From the NCBI GenBank assembly GCA_965651905.1, contig CBFGUG010000036.1, positions 8,416-72,415 on the forward strand: 64,000 nucleotides of DNA, given 5' to 3'. Origin of the DNA: SZUA-265 sp965651905. Its GTDB lineage: Bacteria > Myxococcota_A > Polyangia > Polyangiales > Polyangiaceae. Made by a program: the position numbers and the translations under genes. Below, piece after piece: positions 34,647 to 42,820 of this stretch (its first letter is position 1; each line of letters starts with the position of its first letter). A model generated the notes under the pieces. That model was not told the DNA's origin. It worked only from the letters and a program-made list of their open reading frames with translations, and ran no database searches.

Positions 34647-34670
34647 GGCCATGCGTTGTGCGGCCTTTTT
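34647..34670 (+). terminator. Possible terminator after ptsI
   Basis: GGCC (34647-34650) can pair with GGCC (34662-34665), with further weak pairs inside, and five T follow at once. The stem is short, so this is tentative. Confidence 0.45.
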
Positions 34671-34845
34671 GTAAGCTTTCGCTTTCCAGCGGTCGTGGTG
34701 CTAATACGCGCCCTCATTCCTTGCCCTGACGCAAGTCCGCGGACGGAGTGGTCGCCCTGATGGCGTCCCTTCACTAGCAAGCCGCGGAGAGTGCACGTCG
34801 GGGTGACGCGTTGGCTAACGCAATCCAAACAAAGGGAATTCACAC

Positions 34846-35115
34846 ATGCCTCTCGCACCAGGCGCCAAAACGGGCGTCATCACCACCCATCGTCTGCACG
34901 AAACGGACACCGGCTCGCCCGAGGTTCAGGTCGCGCTGTTGACCCAGAGGATCGAGCACCTCACGGATCACTTCAAGACGCACAAGAAGGATCATCACTC
35001 GAGAAGGGGACTGCTCAAGCTGGTCAGCCAGCGACGTCGCCTGCTCAACTATCTGAGAAAGAGCGACGTCGATCGCTACCGCAAGATCGTTGCTGCGCTT
35101 CAACTGCGTCGCTGA
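34846..35115 (+). CDS. rpsO: 30S ribosomal protein S15
   Basis: 89 residues, the standard length. HETDTGSPEVQVALLTQRI, HLTDHFKTHKKDHHSRRGLL and YLRKSDVDRY are all conserved S15 segments that bind 16S rRNA at the three-way junction. The N terminus (MPLAPGAKTGVITTH) is less charged than in E. coli. In many bacteria S15 controls its own mRNA and shares a transcript with pnp, as the order here suggests. Confidence 0.97.
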   Translation: MPLAPGAKTGVITTHRLHETDTGSPEVQVALLTQRIEHLTDHFKTHKKDHHSRRGLLKLVSQRRRLLNYLRKSDVDRYRKIVAALQLRR

Positions 35116-35144
35116 TCGATCGAGCTGATGTTCCGCTGATGGTT

Positions 35145-35172
35145 GGCGATCGCGATTGACGTTTCGATCGCC
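35145..35172 (+). promoter_or_regulatory. Perfect 8-bp hairpin between rpsO and pnp
   Basis: GGCGATCG (35145-35152) and CGATCGCC (35165-35172) enclose a 12-nt loop 30 bp after the rpsO stop. No T-run follows, so it is probably not a terminator. Its place matches the processing hairpin of the pnp leader known in enterobacteria. Confidence 0.55.
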
Positions 35173-35387
35173 ACCGCTAGTGGACACGTCGGCAAGTCGT
35201 CGGCCGCGCCGAAGAGCGCCAGAAACGAAGTTTCCCAAGCGGATGTGAGTGAGAAACTTCATCTTCGCTTCGTGTGCATCACCGCTAGCCCTGCGGTAGT
35301 GCATAGGAACCGAGGTTGAAGCTCGCCGCCTCCGACTGGGCGTCATGCCGCACGTAGCGGTGATGCGCCGAGGAGCGCAGAGCAAAC

Positions 35388-37625
35388 ATGTTCATAAGAG
35401 AATCCGTCGAAGTCGGGGGCAAGACCCTGACTCTCGAAACAGGCCGCCTTGCCAAGCAAGCGCACGGCTCAGTTCTAGTTACGTATGGGGAAAGCGTCGT
35501 GTTGGTCACGGCCACCTCGACCAGCGAGCGCCCTGGGCTCGACTTCTTCCCGATGACCTGCGAGTACGTGGAAAAGACGTACGCGGCAGGTCGTATTCCG
35601 GGTGGCTTCTTCAAGCGCGAGGGTCGCCTGCGCGAGAACGAAACCCTGACGGCGCGTCTGATGGACCGCCCGCTGCGTCCGCTGTTCCCCAAGGGGTACA
35701 AGAAGGACACACAGGTCATCGCGACCGTGCTGAGTAGCGATCAGGAAAACCCAACCGACGTGTTGGCGCTGGTTGGCGCCAGCTGCGCGGTACACATCTC
35801 CGACATCCCGTGGGACGGACCCATCGTGGGCATTCGTGTGGCCCGCGTCGACGGTCGCTTCGTCGCTTACCCGACGTTCAAGCAGATCGACGAGGCGGAC
35901 ATCGATCTCACGGTCGCCGCCACCAAAGACGCCATCGTGATGGTCGAAGGCGGAGCCGCCGAAGCCTCGGAAGCGGACGTGATCGACGCTCTCGAGTTCG
36001 CACACAACGAGGGCCGCGTCGTGATCGACCTGATCGACCGCATTCGCGCCGCCGTCGGCCGCGAGAAGCGCGAGTTCAGCGAGCCCGAGTTGGACGCTTC
36101 GGTCAAAGACCGAGTCAAAGCGCTGGTCGACGCCGGCATCGCCAAAGCCTGTGTGATCAAAGAGAAGCACGCACGCTACGATGCGTACGCCGAGATCAAG
36201 GGCACCATGAAAGAAGCGCTCCTCGCCGAACTCGGCGAAGAGAAGTTCGAAGAGCTTTCGAAGCTGATCAGTGGAGAGTTCGAAAGCCGCAAGGCCGAGG
36301 TGGTGCGCACGATGGTGCTCGACACCAAGGTGCGTATCGACGGCCGCGACTCGAAGACGATTCGCCCGATCACGTGCGAGCCCGGCTTGCTGCCACGCAC
36401 TCACGGTTCGGGTCTGTTCCAGCGCGGTGAGACTCAAGCCATCGTCACCTGCACGCTCGGTACGTCCACCGACGAGCAGAAGATCGACGGCCTGAACGGC
36501 GAGACGTGGAAGCGCTTCATGCTCCACTACAACTTCCCGCCCTTCTGCACGGGCGAAACCAAGCCCATGCGTGGTCCAGCGCGTCGCGAGATCGGTCACG
36601 GCGCACTCGCCGAGCGTGCGTTGGTTCGCATGATGCCCGATCACGACGTGTTTCCGTACACCGTGCGCATCGTCAGCGAAGTGCTCGAGTCGAACGGCTC
36701 GAGCTCGATGGCGAGCGTGTGCGGCGGCACCTTGAGCTTGATGGACTGCGGCGTGCCGATGAAGGCACCCGTCGCGGGCATCGCCATGGGTCTGATCAAG
36801 GATGGCGACAAGGTCGCGATCCTGAGCGACATCCTCGGTGACGAAGACCACCTGGGCGACATGGACTTCAAGGTTTGCGGAACCAAGAAGGGCATCACCG
36901 CCATTCAGATGGACATCAAGATCAAGGGGCTGGAGCGCAGCATCATGGAAGCGGCGTTGCAGCAGGCTCGCGAAGGTCGTCTGCACATCCTGCAGAAGAT
37001 GCTCGACGTGTTGCCGTCATCGCGCGAACAGCTCAATCGCTGGGCCCCGCGCATCACCAGCATCAAGATCAAACCCGAACAGATCCGCATCGTGATCGGC
37101 TCGGGCGGCAAGACCATCAAGGGCATCACCGACAAGACGGGCTGCAGCGTCAACATCGAAGACGACGGCACCGTGTCGGTGGCTTCCGCGGACTCGGAAG
37201 CCGTGGCTCAGGCGGTCAAGATCATCGAAGGCCTGCTCGAAGAGCCCGAGGTCGGCAAGACCTACAAGGGCATCGTCCGCCGCGTCGTCGACTTCGGCGC
37301 GTTCGTCGAGATCCTGCCCAACACCGAGGCCCTGCTACACGTCTCCGAGTTCGCTTACGAGCGCACCGAAGACATGTACGCCGCCGTCGAGGAAGGCGAG
37401 GAGCTCGAGGTCAAGGTGCTCAGCGTGGAACGCGACGGTAAGATCCGTCTGAGTCGCAAGGCACTGTTGCCCGTCCCCGAAGGCTACGTGCCCCCCGAGG
37501 AGCGCCCCGACCGCGGTGACCGAGGTGACCGCGGCGGCGACCGACGTCGCGGTGGCGGTGGCGGCGGCGATCGTAACCGCCGTCGTCCGGGTGGCGATCG
37601 CGGTCGTTCACGTCCGCGCGACTGA
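35388..37625 (+). CDS. pnp: Polyribonucleotide nucleotidyltransferase (PNPase)
   Basis: 745 residues. Two RNase PH-like cores (first from residue 1, second with GSGLFQRGETQAIVTCTLGT near 345-365) are followed by a KH domain (KPEQIRIVIGSGGKTIKGI, about 563-581) and an S1 domain (YKGIVRRVVDFGAFVEILP, about 625-643). It degrades RNA by phosphorolysis from the 3' end and takes part in the degradosome. The C terminus is an unusual Arg/Gly/Asp tail (DRGDRGDRGGDRRRGGG...), about 45 residues beyond the S1 domain and possibly an extra RNA-binding segment. Confidence 0.97.
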   Translation: MFIRESVEVGGKTLTLETGRLAKQAHGSVLVTYGESVVLVTATSTSERPGLDFFPMTCEYVEKTYAAGRIPGGFFKREGRLRENETLTARLMDRPLRPLFPKGYKKDTQVIATVLSSDQENPTDVLALVGASCAVHISDIPWDGPIVGIRVARVDGRFVAYPTFKQIDEADIDLTVAATKDAIVMVEGGAAEASEADVIDALEFAHNEGRVVIDLIDRIRAAVGREKREFSEPELDASVKDRVKALVDAGIAKACVIKEKHARYDAYAEIKGTMKEALLAELGEEKFEELSKLISGEFESRKAEVVRTMVLDTKVRIDGRDSKTIRPITCEPGLLPRTHGSGLFQRGETQAIVTCTLGTSTDEQKIDGLNGETWKRFMLHYNFPPFCTGETKPMRGPARREIGHGALAERALVRMMPDHDVFPYTVRIVSEVLESNGSSSMASVCGGTLSLMDCGVPMKAPVAGIAMGLIKDGDKVAILSDILGDEDHLGDMDFKVCGTKKGITAIQMDIKIKGLERSIMEAALQQAREGRLHILQKMLDVLPSSREQLNRWAPRITSIKIKPEQIRIVIGSGGKTIKGITDKTGCSVNIEDDGTVSVASADSEAVAQAVKIIEGLLEEPEVGKTYKGIVRRVVDFGAFVEILPNTEALLHVSEFAYERTEDMYAAVEEGEELEVKVLSVERDGKIRLSRKALLPVPEGYVPPEERPDRGDRGDRGGDRRRGGGGGGDRNRRRPGGDRGRSRPRD

Positions 37626-37647
37626 GCGCTCCCGCAGCGCATACAAA

Positions 37648-37680
37648 CGAGAGACCGCGTCTAAACAGCGCGGTCTCTCG
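37648..37680. terminator. Strong hairpin between convergent pnp and larE
   Basis: A 12-bp perfect stem CGAGAGACCGCG / CGCGGTCTCTCG with a 9-nt loop lies between two convergent genes. On the minus strand it is followed by TTTGT, on the plus strand by CATTTG, so it can act on both transcripts. Confidence 0.8.
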
Positions 37681-37693
37681 CATTTGGGGGACG

Positions 37694-38542
37694 CTATTCG
37701 ACGATGCGCAGCGAGCGCCCGTCGAGCACTTCGTTGTGGGAGCCCTGGCGATAACCCGCGAGGTCTAGCGTGACGTACGCAAAGCCCGCGTCTTTGCCCG
37801 CCGCAACCACGCGATCGCGCAAGCCGGGTTCGGCAAATCGCGCCAGTTCGCGTGCGCCGACCTCGATGCGCGCGATGGTGTCGTGCCAGCGCACACGCAA
37901 TTGCTCGAAGCCGAGCTCGCGCAGTGCGGCTTCGAGCGACGCTATCTGAGATAGACGTTCAGGCGTGACGCGGCTACCGTAAGGGATGCGACTCGAGAGA
38001 CAAGCGCTGGCGGGTTTGCCCCAGATCCGCAGGTTCATCCGCTGCGCCAGGTCGCGCACGTCTTGCTTGCCGAAGCCTAGCTCGGCGAGTGGGCTCTTCA
38101 CTGCCGCACGTTCTGCCGCGTCCAGCCCTGGTCGGTAGTCGCCGAAGTCGTCCTTGTTGGTGCCGTTGGCGACGACAGCAAGCCCCCACTCGGCGCGTTT
38201 GGCCGCTGCGACCTCATACAGCTCCGACTTGCAGTGAAAACAGCGGTCGGGGCCGTTGGCTGCGTAGCCAGGACGAGCGAGTTCGTTGGTTTCGACGAGT
38301 TCGTGCCGTGCGCCGATTTCCTGGGCCACGCGGATCGCATCCAGTCGCTCGGCGGGCGCCAAGCTAGGGCTCACGGCCGTCAGCCCCACGGCGCGGTCCG
38401 CCAACTGTTCATGGGCGACCGCCAACACCAGTGCACTGTCGATGCCTCCCGAGTAGCACACGACCACCGACCCGAATCCACGCACGTGCTGCCGCAAGCG
38501 GTCCAGCGGGTCACTCGAGTCGGCATGGCGCGGGGCGGACAT
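37694..38542 (-). CDS. larE: ATP-dependent sacrificial sulfur transferase LarE
   Basis: 282 residues from the ATG at 38542. The PP-loop SGGIDS lies at 31-36. RCFHCKSELY at about 100-109 is a conserved pair of cysteines. KPASACLSSRIPYG contains C181, matching the sulfur-donating cysteine of characterised LarE, which gives up its own sulfur to make the nickel-pincer nucleotide of lactate racemase. The partners larB, larC and larA are not in the window. Orphan LarE homologues are frequent, so the physiological product is uncertain although the enzyme class is clear. Confidence 0.88.
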   Translation of the reverse strand: MSAPRHADSSDPLDRLRQHVRGFGSVVVCYSGGIDSALVLAVAHEQLADRAVGLTAVSPSLAPAERLDAIRVAQEIGARHELVETNELARPGYAANGPDRCFHCKSELYEVAAAKRAEWGLAVVANGTNKDDFGDYRPGLDAAERAAVKSPLAELGFGKQDVRDLAQRMNLRIWGKPASACLSSRIPYGSRVTPERLSQIASLEAALRELGFEQLRVRWHDTIARIEVGARELARFAEPGLRDRVVAAGKDAGFAYVTLDLAGYRQGSHNEVLDGRSLRIVE

Positions 38543-38597
38543 GGTTCTCAACCTTGGTCGAGCTGCCTCGTGATCGCAAGCCTCGACGTTCGAGCGG

Positions 38598-39677
38598 TCA
38601 GAAGTGACTCGTGACGCTGACCCAGGCACTTTCGCGTCCCACCGTTGCGTGCCAGCGGGCGGCCGTGTCCTGGGCAGGATCATCGGCTTGGGAGTCGTCG
38701 GCCAATGCGTCCCACAACAACAGGCCTGCCCCGACCCCCAGCAGGCCACCGCCCCCGAACAGCAGTGCGTTGCTCACCAATGTGCGATCTTCGATGCGGT
38801 CTACGCGCGCGTCGTACTCGCTCTCCGACAGGCCCACGCAGCGTTCGACGGAACTGCCACCGCAGTCGCGCTCCAGTGCTTCGTTGCGGTCTTGTTTGAG
38901 ACTGTACGTCACGGCGCCCGCCACCGTGCTGAGCGCGCCCACGGTGACGATGGTCCAGCCTGCGATGGGCCGCCAGTGCTTATCTGAGGCAACCACGATG
39001 GTGGGTTCGGGCGTTGCTGACTCTGGCGCCCGTGCCTCGATCTGCAACGGGGTGAGCGCAACAGCCAAGCGCTTGTGTTGGGCGCGCTGAAACTCCAGGT
39101 CGTGTCGCTCACGAGTGAACCCCGACTGCGCCATTTGCACGACGTGATGGCCCGGATCCAGCTCGAATACGCGGGTGTGTTCGTCTGCTTCGAGCAGACG
39201 TCCGTCGAGACGGATCTGAACCTGCCCTTGGTGCTCGGGGGCGAGTTCGAACTGGAGCTTCGGGATTTGACTTCGCACCTCCGATAGGCGCTCACGCGCG
39301 GCCTGAGTCGTCTGCTCGACAATCGGATCGCTGGGGGAGGGGTTATCCTTCAGGATCTTCTCCCACAGAGCTACACCTTCCAGCAAACGCCCCATGCCGA
39401 CCAAGGCTTGGCCCAGGTAGAACTCGTGAGGTGCCCAGGGCAGTAGATCTTCCGCTTCTGCGAACATGCGATGACAGCTTTCCCAGTCTTCCTGCTGGCA
39501 AGCCTCTTTTCCGAGCCCCGACAAAGTCTCCAGGCGACGAATCTCTTCGTCGCTCAGCTCGGGGGTGGCGTGTCCCATGGCACTGCTCAACAGGACGACG
39601 CTGGCCGCCAGCATCTCACACAGCGCACGCTTGCACGTTCGCAGTGCGAAGGGTCGCTTGCGCGCTCGAGACGTCAC
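38598..39677 (-). CDS. Secreted/membrane protein with TPR-like and PEGA-like regions
   Basis: About 359 residues if the GTG at 39677 is used. That start gives a basic n-region and signal segment (CEMLAASVVLLSSAMGHA), while the longer frame upstream runs through the kinase gene. The mature part opens with one TPR-like helical hairpin (EACQQEDWESCHRMFAEAEDLL, PHEFYLGQALVGMGRL). A beta domain with QIRLDGRLLEADEH and FELDPGHHVVQMAQSGFTRE, PEGA-like, follows. Two C-terminal hydrophobic segments (WTIVTVGALSTVAGAVTYSL, LLFGGGGLLGVGAGLLLWDAL) are next. This layout is common in myxobacterial envelope proteins beside Ser/Thr kinases. It lies 91 bp after the kinase gene and may be its co-transcribed partner. 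Confidence 0.7.
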   Translation of the reverse strand: MTSRARKRPFALRTCKRALCEMLAASVVLLSSAMGHATPELSDEEIRRLETLSGLGKEACQQEDWESCHRMFAEAEDLLPWAPHEFYLGQALVGMGRLLEGVALWEKILKDNPSPSDPIVEQTTQAARERLSEVRSQIPKLQFELAPEHQGQVQIRLDGRLLEADEHTRVFELDPGHHVVQMAQSGFTRERHDLEFQRAQHKRLAVALTPLQIEARAPESATPEPTIVVASDKHWRPIAGWTIVTVGALSTVAGAVTYSLKQDRNEALERDCGGSSVERCVGLSESEYDARVDRIEDRTLVSNALLFGGGGLLGVGAGLLLWDALADDSQADDPAQDTAARWHATVGRESAWVSVTSHF

Positions 39678-39711
39678 TTCATGTTGCTGCGGTGTCGAGC
39701 GTCGGGAGATT

Positions 39712-39765
39712 GATCGTCGCAGCGTGGTCGATCGCTGGAGCGTGGTCGATCGGCGCAGTGTTGAC
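39712..39765. repeat. Three imperfect 18-bp tandem repeats between kinase and PEGA-like gene
   Basis: Unit GATCGCTGGAGCGTGGTC, copies at 39712, 39730 and 39748, with a few changes each. It fills the gap upstream of the chosen start of the PEGA-like gene. Confidence 0.7.
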
Positions 39766-39768
39766 CGC

Positions 39769-41682
39769 TCAGCGTTTGCGGCCAGCGCCGCCGGGAGGAG
39801 TGTTTTCGGCTCCGCTGCTGCCCTGCTTCTTGACACGGAATTGTTTGTAGTCGATCTGGGGGCCATCGGTCGACGGCTGTGACGTGTTCTCGACGTGGGG
39901 CTTGGGCGCGGTGCTCCTGGGCGGTGCACTTGCTCGAACCTTGACGGGTGCTGGACGCTTGTTGGAGCGGACGTTGGGCTTGGTGGGGGAGACGGCTCGG
40001 CTGGTGTTCGCGCTGGTCGGAACACGGCCTGTATCCTCGTGACTTGGTGGCGGATCGCTATCTACTGCCGCAGGCGCTACCTCGGCGACTTCGGTCGAGG
40101 GCTGCTCGAGGTGTGCTGGCAGTGCTTCGTCGGGTGAGTCTTGTTCGAGTGGTGCCGGGCTTGCGGTTTTCGGCGCTGTCGTGTCCTCGGCGGTCGCTAC
40201 GAGGCCCCACGCGGCAGCGGCGCCGCCCAGCAACACCGCGCCAGCCAACGCGAACCATTGGCGCGAGCTGATGCCGGTTTTGAACACAGGGATCTCCGAC
40301 TCCAACGTCGGCATGTCCAGGGCTGGGTTGCTGATGGCGGAGGCGGACGTCTCGGAGGAACTCGGACGCGAGCCATCGACGCTCTTGACGATCTCTCGTG
40401 AGGTTCTGGGTACGCTGGATGCGTCGTTCGAGGGGACGGGGGAACTCTGCTCGGGGGCGAGCAGTGTGGGTTGTTCGTTGCGCGAACGAGCCGCAGCCGG
40501 GCTGAAGTGTGCACCCGACGTGCGCAGTTCATCACTCAGTTCCAACAAAGCGCGCGCCAGACTCGCCCCATCAGGATAACGGTCGCTCGGGTCGAACGCA
40601 CAACAGCGATCGATCAGCCGCACCAGTGGCTCGGGCAGGCCCGGGCACAACTTCCCTGCACTCGGTGCGGGAGTCCAGGCGGCTTGCACCATCAGTTGAA
40701 GGGGATTGTCGCCTTGATGCAGGGTTTTGCCGCTGACCAGATACAACAACGTGGCCCCGACGGAGTACAGGTCGGTGGTCGTGGTAATCTCGTCCTGCTG
40801 CCCGCGTGCTTGCTCAGGCGCCATATACGCGGGCGTGCCCATGGTGGTGCCCGTTTGTGTGAGGTGCGCGGCTCCGTCGAGCGCACGGGCGATGCCGAAG
40901 TCGAGTACTTTGAGACCGTTGTTCGTCAAGAACAGGTTCTCGGGTTTGATGTCGCGGTGAATGACGTTCGCCGCGTGAGCAGCGGCCAGACATTCAGCCA
41001 ATTCGATCATCAACTCCACCGCGAGTGCAGGTGCGAGCGGTCCCGAGCGTTCGAAGCGTTCGCGGGCCGTTTCCCCCTGCAACAGTTCCATCACGATGTA
41101 AGCGTGCTCGTGCTCGAAGTCGATGTGGTCATCGAGCACGCGTACGACGGCCTCGTGTTGGATGCGATTGGCCAAGTAGCCCTCGCGCAACAAGCGCTGG
41201 CAAACTTCGGGACCGGTCTGAATCGTGAACGGCAGTAACTTGATGGCCGCCCGCGCGCCGTTGCGGTGTGTCGCCGAGTACACGGCTGCCATGCCTCCCA
41301 CTCCCAGCAGGCTGTCGAGCGTCCACTTGTCGTCGAGCACGTCACCGATGCGACGCCGAGCGATGTCGACGCGACTCGGTGTGCCAGTCGCGGCAGAGGC
41401 GATACCAGTCGCGGCAGAGGCGAGGGCCGGTGCGCTTGCCCCGCTGGGTAACGGATTGGGCGACTCGACGTTGGCTGAGTGGGAGTTGGGTGACAGGTTA
41501 CTGATCGGGACGTCGACTGGCGGTGGAGGATGAACCACGGCGCTGGACCCCGAGCCACTCGATCTCGAAATGCTCGAACCTGAAATGCTGGGCTCCGAGA
41601 TCTGCGGTGGTCGCTTGGAGGAACCGACTTGCATCGCCGAGTGTCTCGACGACGAATCGTATTGTGGGGTGTGATCTCCCAT
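39769..41682 (-). CDS. Membrane-anchored Ser/Thr protein kinase
   Basis: 637 residues. A Ser/Pro-rich, probably disordered N terminus of about 110 residues includes a 7-residue duplication (ATGIASAATGTPS) from a 21-bp DNA repeat at 41384. The kinase domain follows: Gly-loop LGVGGMAAVYSA at 126-137, lysine K148, catalytic HRD at 242-244, DFG at 261-263 and APE-like MAPEQA. A single membrane helix (WFALAGAVLLGGAAAAWGLV, about 470-490) leads to a Pro/Ala/Lys-rich outside tail of about 150 residues with no recognisable sensor fold. It probably autophosphorylates and signals from the envelope. It is divergent from imuA with a shared 180-bp regulatory region. Confidence 0.93.
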   Translation of the reverse strand: MGDHTPQYDSSSRHSAMQVGSSKRPPQISEPSISGSSISRSSGSGSSAVVHPPPPVDVPISNLSPNSHSANVESPNPLPSGASAPALASAATGIASAATGTPSRVDIARRRIGDVLDDKWTLDSLLGVGGMAAVYSATHRNGARAAIKLLPFTIQTGPEVCQRLLREGYLANRIQHEAVVRVLDDHIDFEHEHAYIVMELLQGETARERFERSGPLAPALAVELMIELAECLAAAHAANVIHRDIKPENLFLTNNGLKVLDFGIARALDGAAHLTQTGTTMGTPAYMAPEQARGQQDEITTTTDLYSVGATLLYLVSGKTLHQGDNPLQLMVQAAWTPAPSAGKLCPGLPEPLVRLIDRCCAFDPSDRYPDGASLARALLELSDELRTSGAHFSPAAARSRNEQPTLLAPEQSSPVPSNDASSVPRTSREIVKSVDGSRPSSSETSASAISNPALDMPTLESEIPVFKTGISSRQWFALAGAVLLGGAAAAWGLVATAEDTTAPKTASPAPLEQDSPDEALPAHLEQPSTEVAEVAPAAVDSDPPPSHEDTGRVPTSANTSRAVSPTKPNVRSNKRPAPVKVRASAPPRSTAPKPHVENTSQPSTDGPQIDYKQFRVKKQGSSGAENTPPGGAGRKR

Positions 41683-41804
41683 GCGGGGAAAGAATCAGGC
41701 AGCGCTGGGTTGGGGGAGCTTCAAAGCATAGCGCGTCTGTTCGCAGCGCGCGCGGTCGCCGTGCGTTCGTTTCTGCAGGTGCACTTTGCACATAGGACAA
41801 ATAA

Positions 41805-41819
41805 TGTCAGCCACTGACA
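41805..41819. promoter_or_regulatory. Perfect 6-3-6 palindrome upstream of imuA
   Basis: TGTCAG-CCA-CTGACA, 41 bp before the imuA ATG. It shares the CTGACA half-site word with the next element and is a likely repressor site. Confidence 0.6.
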
Positions 41820-41843
41820 ATCCGCTGGTCATATTCTCAGTAG

Positions 41844-41859
41844 CTGACATAATGTTCAG
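41844..41859 (+). promoter_or_regulatory. LexA-like operator abutting the imuA start codon
   Basis: CTGACATAATGTTCAG, a near-palindrome (CTGA(A)CAT / ATGTTCAG) that ends one base before the ATG at 41861. Its right half (TGTTCAG) matches what I recall of the myxobacterial LexA box. Assignment to LexA is inference. Confidence 0.55.
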
Positions 41860-41860
41860 T

Positions 41861-42817
41861 ATGTCACGAGCAACTGCTGAACAGCTGCAGGAAGCAATCA
41901 ATACTTTCAGTGGTCATTCCAAGTATTTGGGTAGCACTTCAGCGCTTTCTTTCGCTGCAGAGCCGCTGGGAGTTCCCGCATTCGATCAAAGCTTGCCCGA
42001 CTACGGTTTGCCACGAGGGCAGGTCACGGAAGTCTCCGTTGCCTCTGCAGCTGGGCTCGCCACCACCGTGGGATTGTGGGCCTGCCGCGCAGCCCAGAAG
42101 CAGTCACCTGATGCATGGTGTGCGTTCATCGATCCCTCGCACTCACTTTTTGCTCCTGGGGTGCGCTCCACGGGGGTGGATCTCGAACGCTTGCTGGTCG
42201 TGCGCCCTCCTGCCGAAGCGGTGGATCGAGTGGCCGTCAAATTGGCTGAAGCTCACGTGTTTTCCGTCATCGTCATCGATGCCGTCGTTGCCGATTGGAC
42301 CGCGCAAGATGGGGCCGCCTTAGATCTGACACGCTGGTCACGCAGCGTGCGACGGCTCGCCATGGCCGTCTCGACGACCGCTACCCGAGTCGTCTTGCTG
42401 ACTAACCAGGCAGCTCGACGAGCACTGCCTTTGCCAGTCGCATTGCGTTTGGAGTTGCAGCGGCAGAGTGATGAACGGTTGCGCGTCGTCGTGGCCAAAG
42501 ACAAGCGAGGCCGCATTCAGCCCCCCCGAGTGATCTCGCTCGTCACTGCTCCTTCAACAACTACCCGCACAGATACACCCGCAACAGATACACCCGCAAC
42601 AGATACATCCGCAACAGATACACCCGCAACAAACATGATGGATGCCAGCACATCTGTGGGTACTTCCACAGCGAGCACACCTGTAGCGAGTGCTTCGGAC
42701 ATGCCCAAAGCAGTCGTTGGGAAAGCCAACGGAGAGCGGGAACGCGCGGCCGGATTGGAGCAAGCACCTGCCTCCTCAGGGCACTTGCGAGTCGTTCAGC
42801 AAGTGGCCGCCTCTTGA
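41861..42817 (+). CDS. imuA: ImuA, RecA-like accessory protein of the translesion mutasome
   Basis: About 318 residues from the ATG at 41861, chosen because operator-like sequence occupies the upstream in-frame codons. The fold is RecA/SulA-like: DQSLPDYGLPRGQVTEVS stands where a P-loop would be, but the following ASAAGLATT lacks a Walker A lysine, as in other ImuA. FSVIVIDAVVADW and TRVVLLTNQAARRALPLP are family-like. It recruits ImuB/DnaE2 in characterised systems. Residues from about 230 on are low-complexity, including a 15-bp minisatellite (PATDT repeats). The imuB ATG follows 4 bp after the stop. Confidence 0.85.
   Translation: MSRATAEQLQEAINTFSGHSKYLGSTSALSFAAEPLGVPAFDQSLPDYGLPRGQVTEVSVASAAGLATTVGLWACRAAQKQSPDAWCAFIDPSHSLFAPGVRSTGVDLERLLVVRPPAEAVDRVAVKLAEAHVFSVIVIDAVVADWTAQDGAALDLTRWSRSVRRLAMAVSTTATRVVLLTNQAARRALPLPVALRLELQRQSDERLRVVVAKDKRGRIQPPRVISLVTAPSTTTRTDTPATDTPATDTSATDTPATNMMDASTSVGTSTASTPVASASDMPKAVVGKANGERERAAGLEQAPASSGHLRVVQQVAAS
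42569..42628 (+). repeat. Minisatellite in imuA: 4 x 15 bp
   Basis: Unit ACAGATACACCCGCA, with one base change in copy 3. It is in frame and encodes TDTPA-type repeats near the ImuA C terminus. Confidence 0.95.
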
Positions 42818-42820
42818 ATC

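Noticed and set aside
35475..36986. 503-codon minus-strand frame
   Set aside because: Antisense shadow of pnp, whose sense frame is fully conserved.
41786..41860. Upstream start for imuA
   Set aside because: Those codons coincide with the palindromic operator sequences and add no conserved residues.
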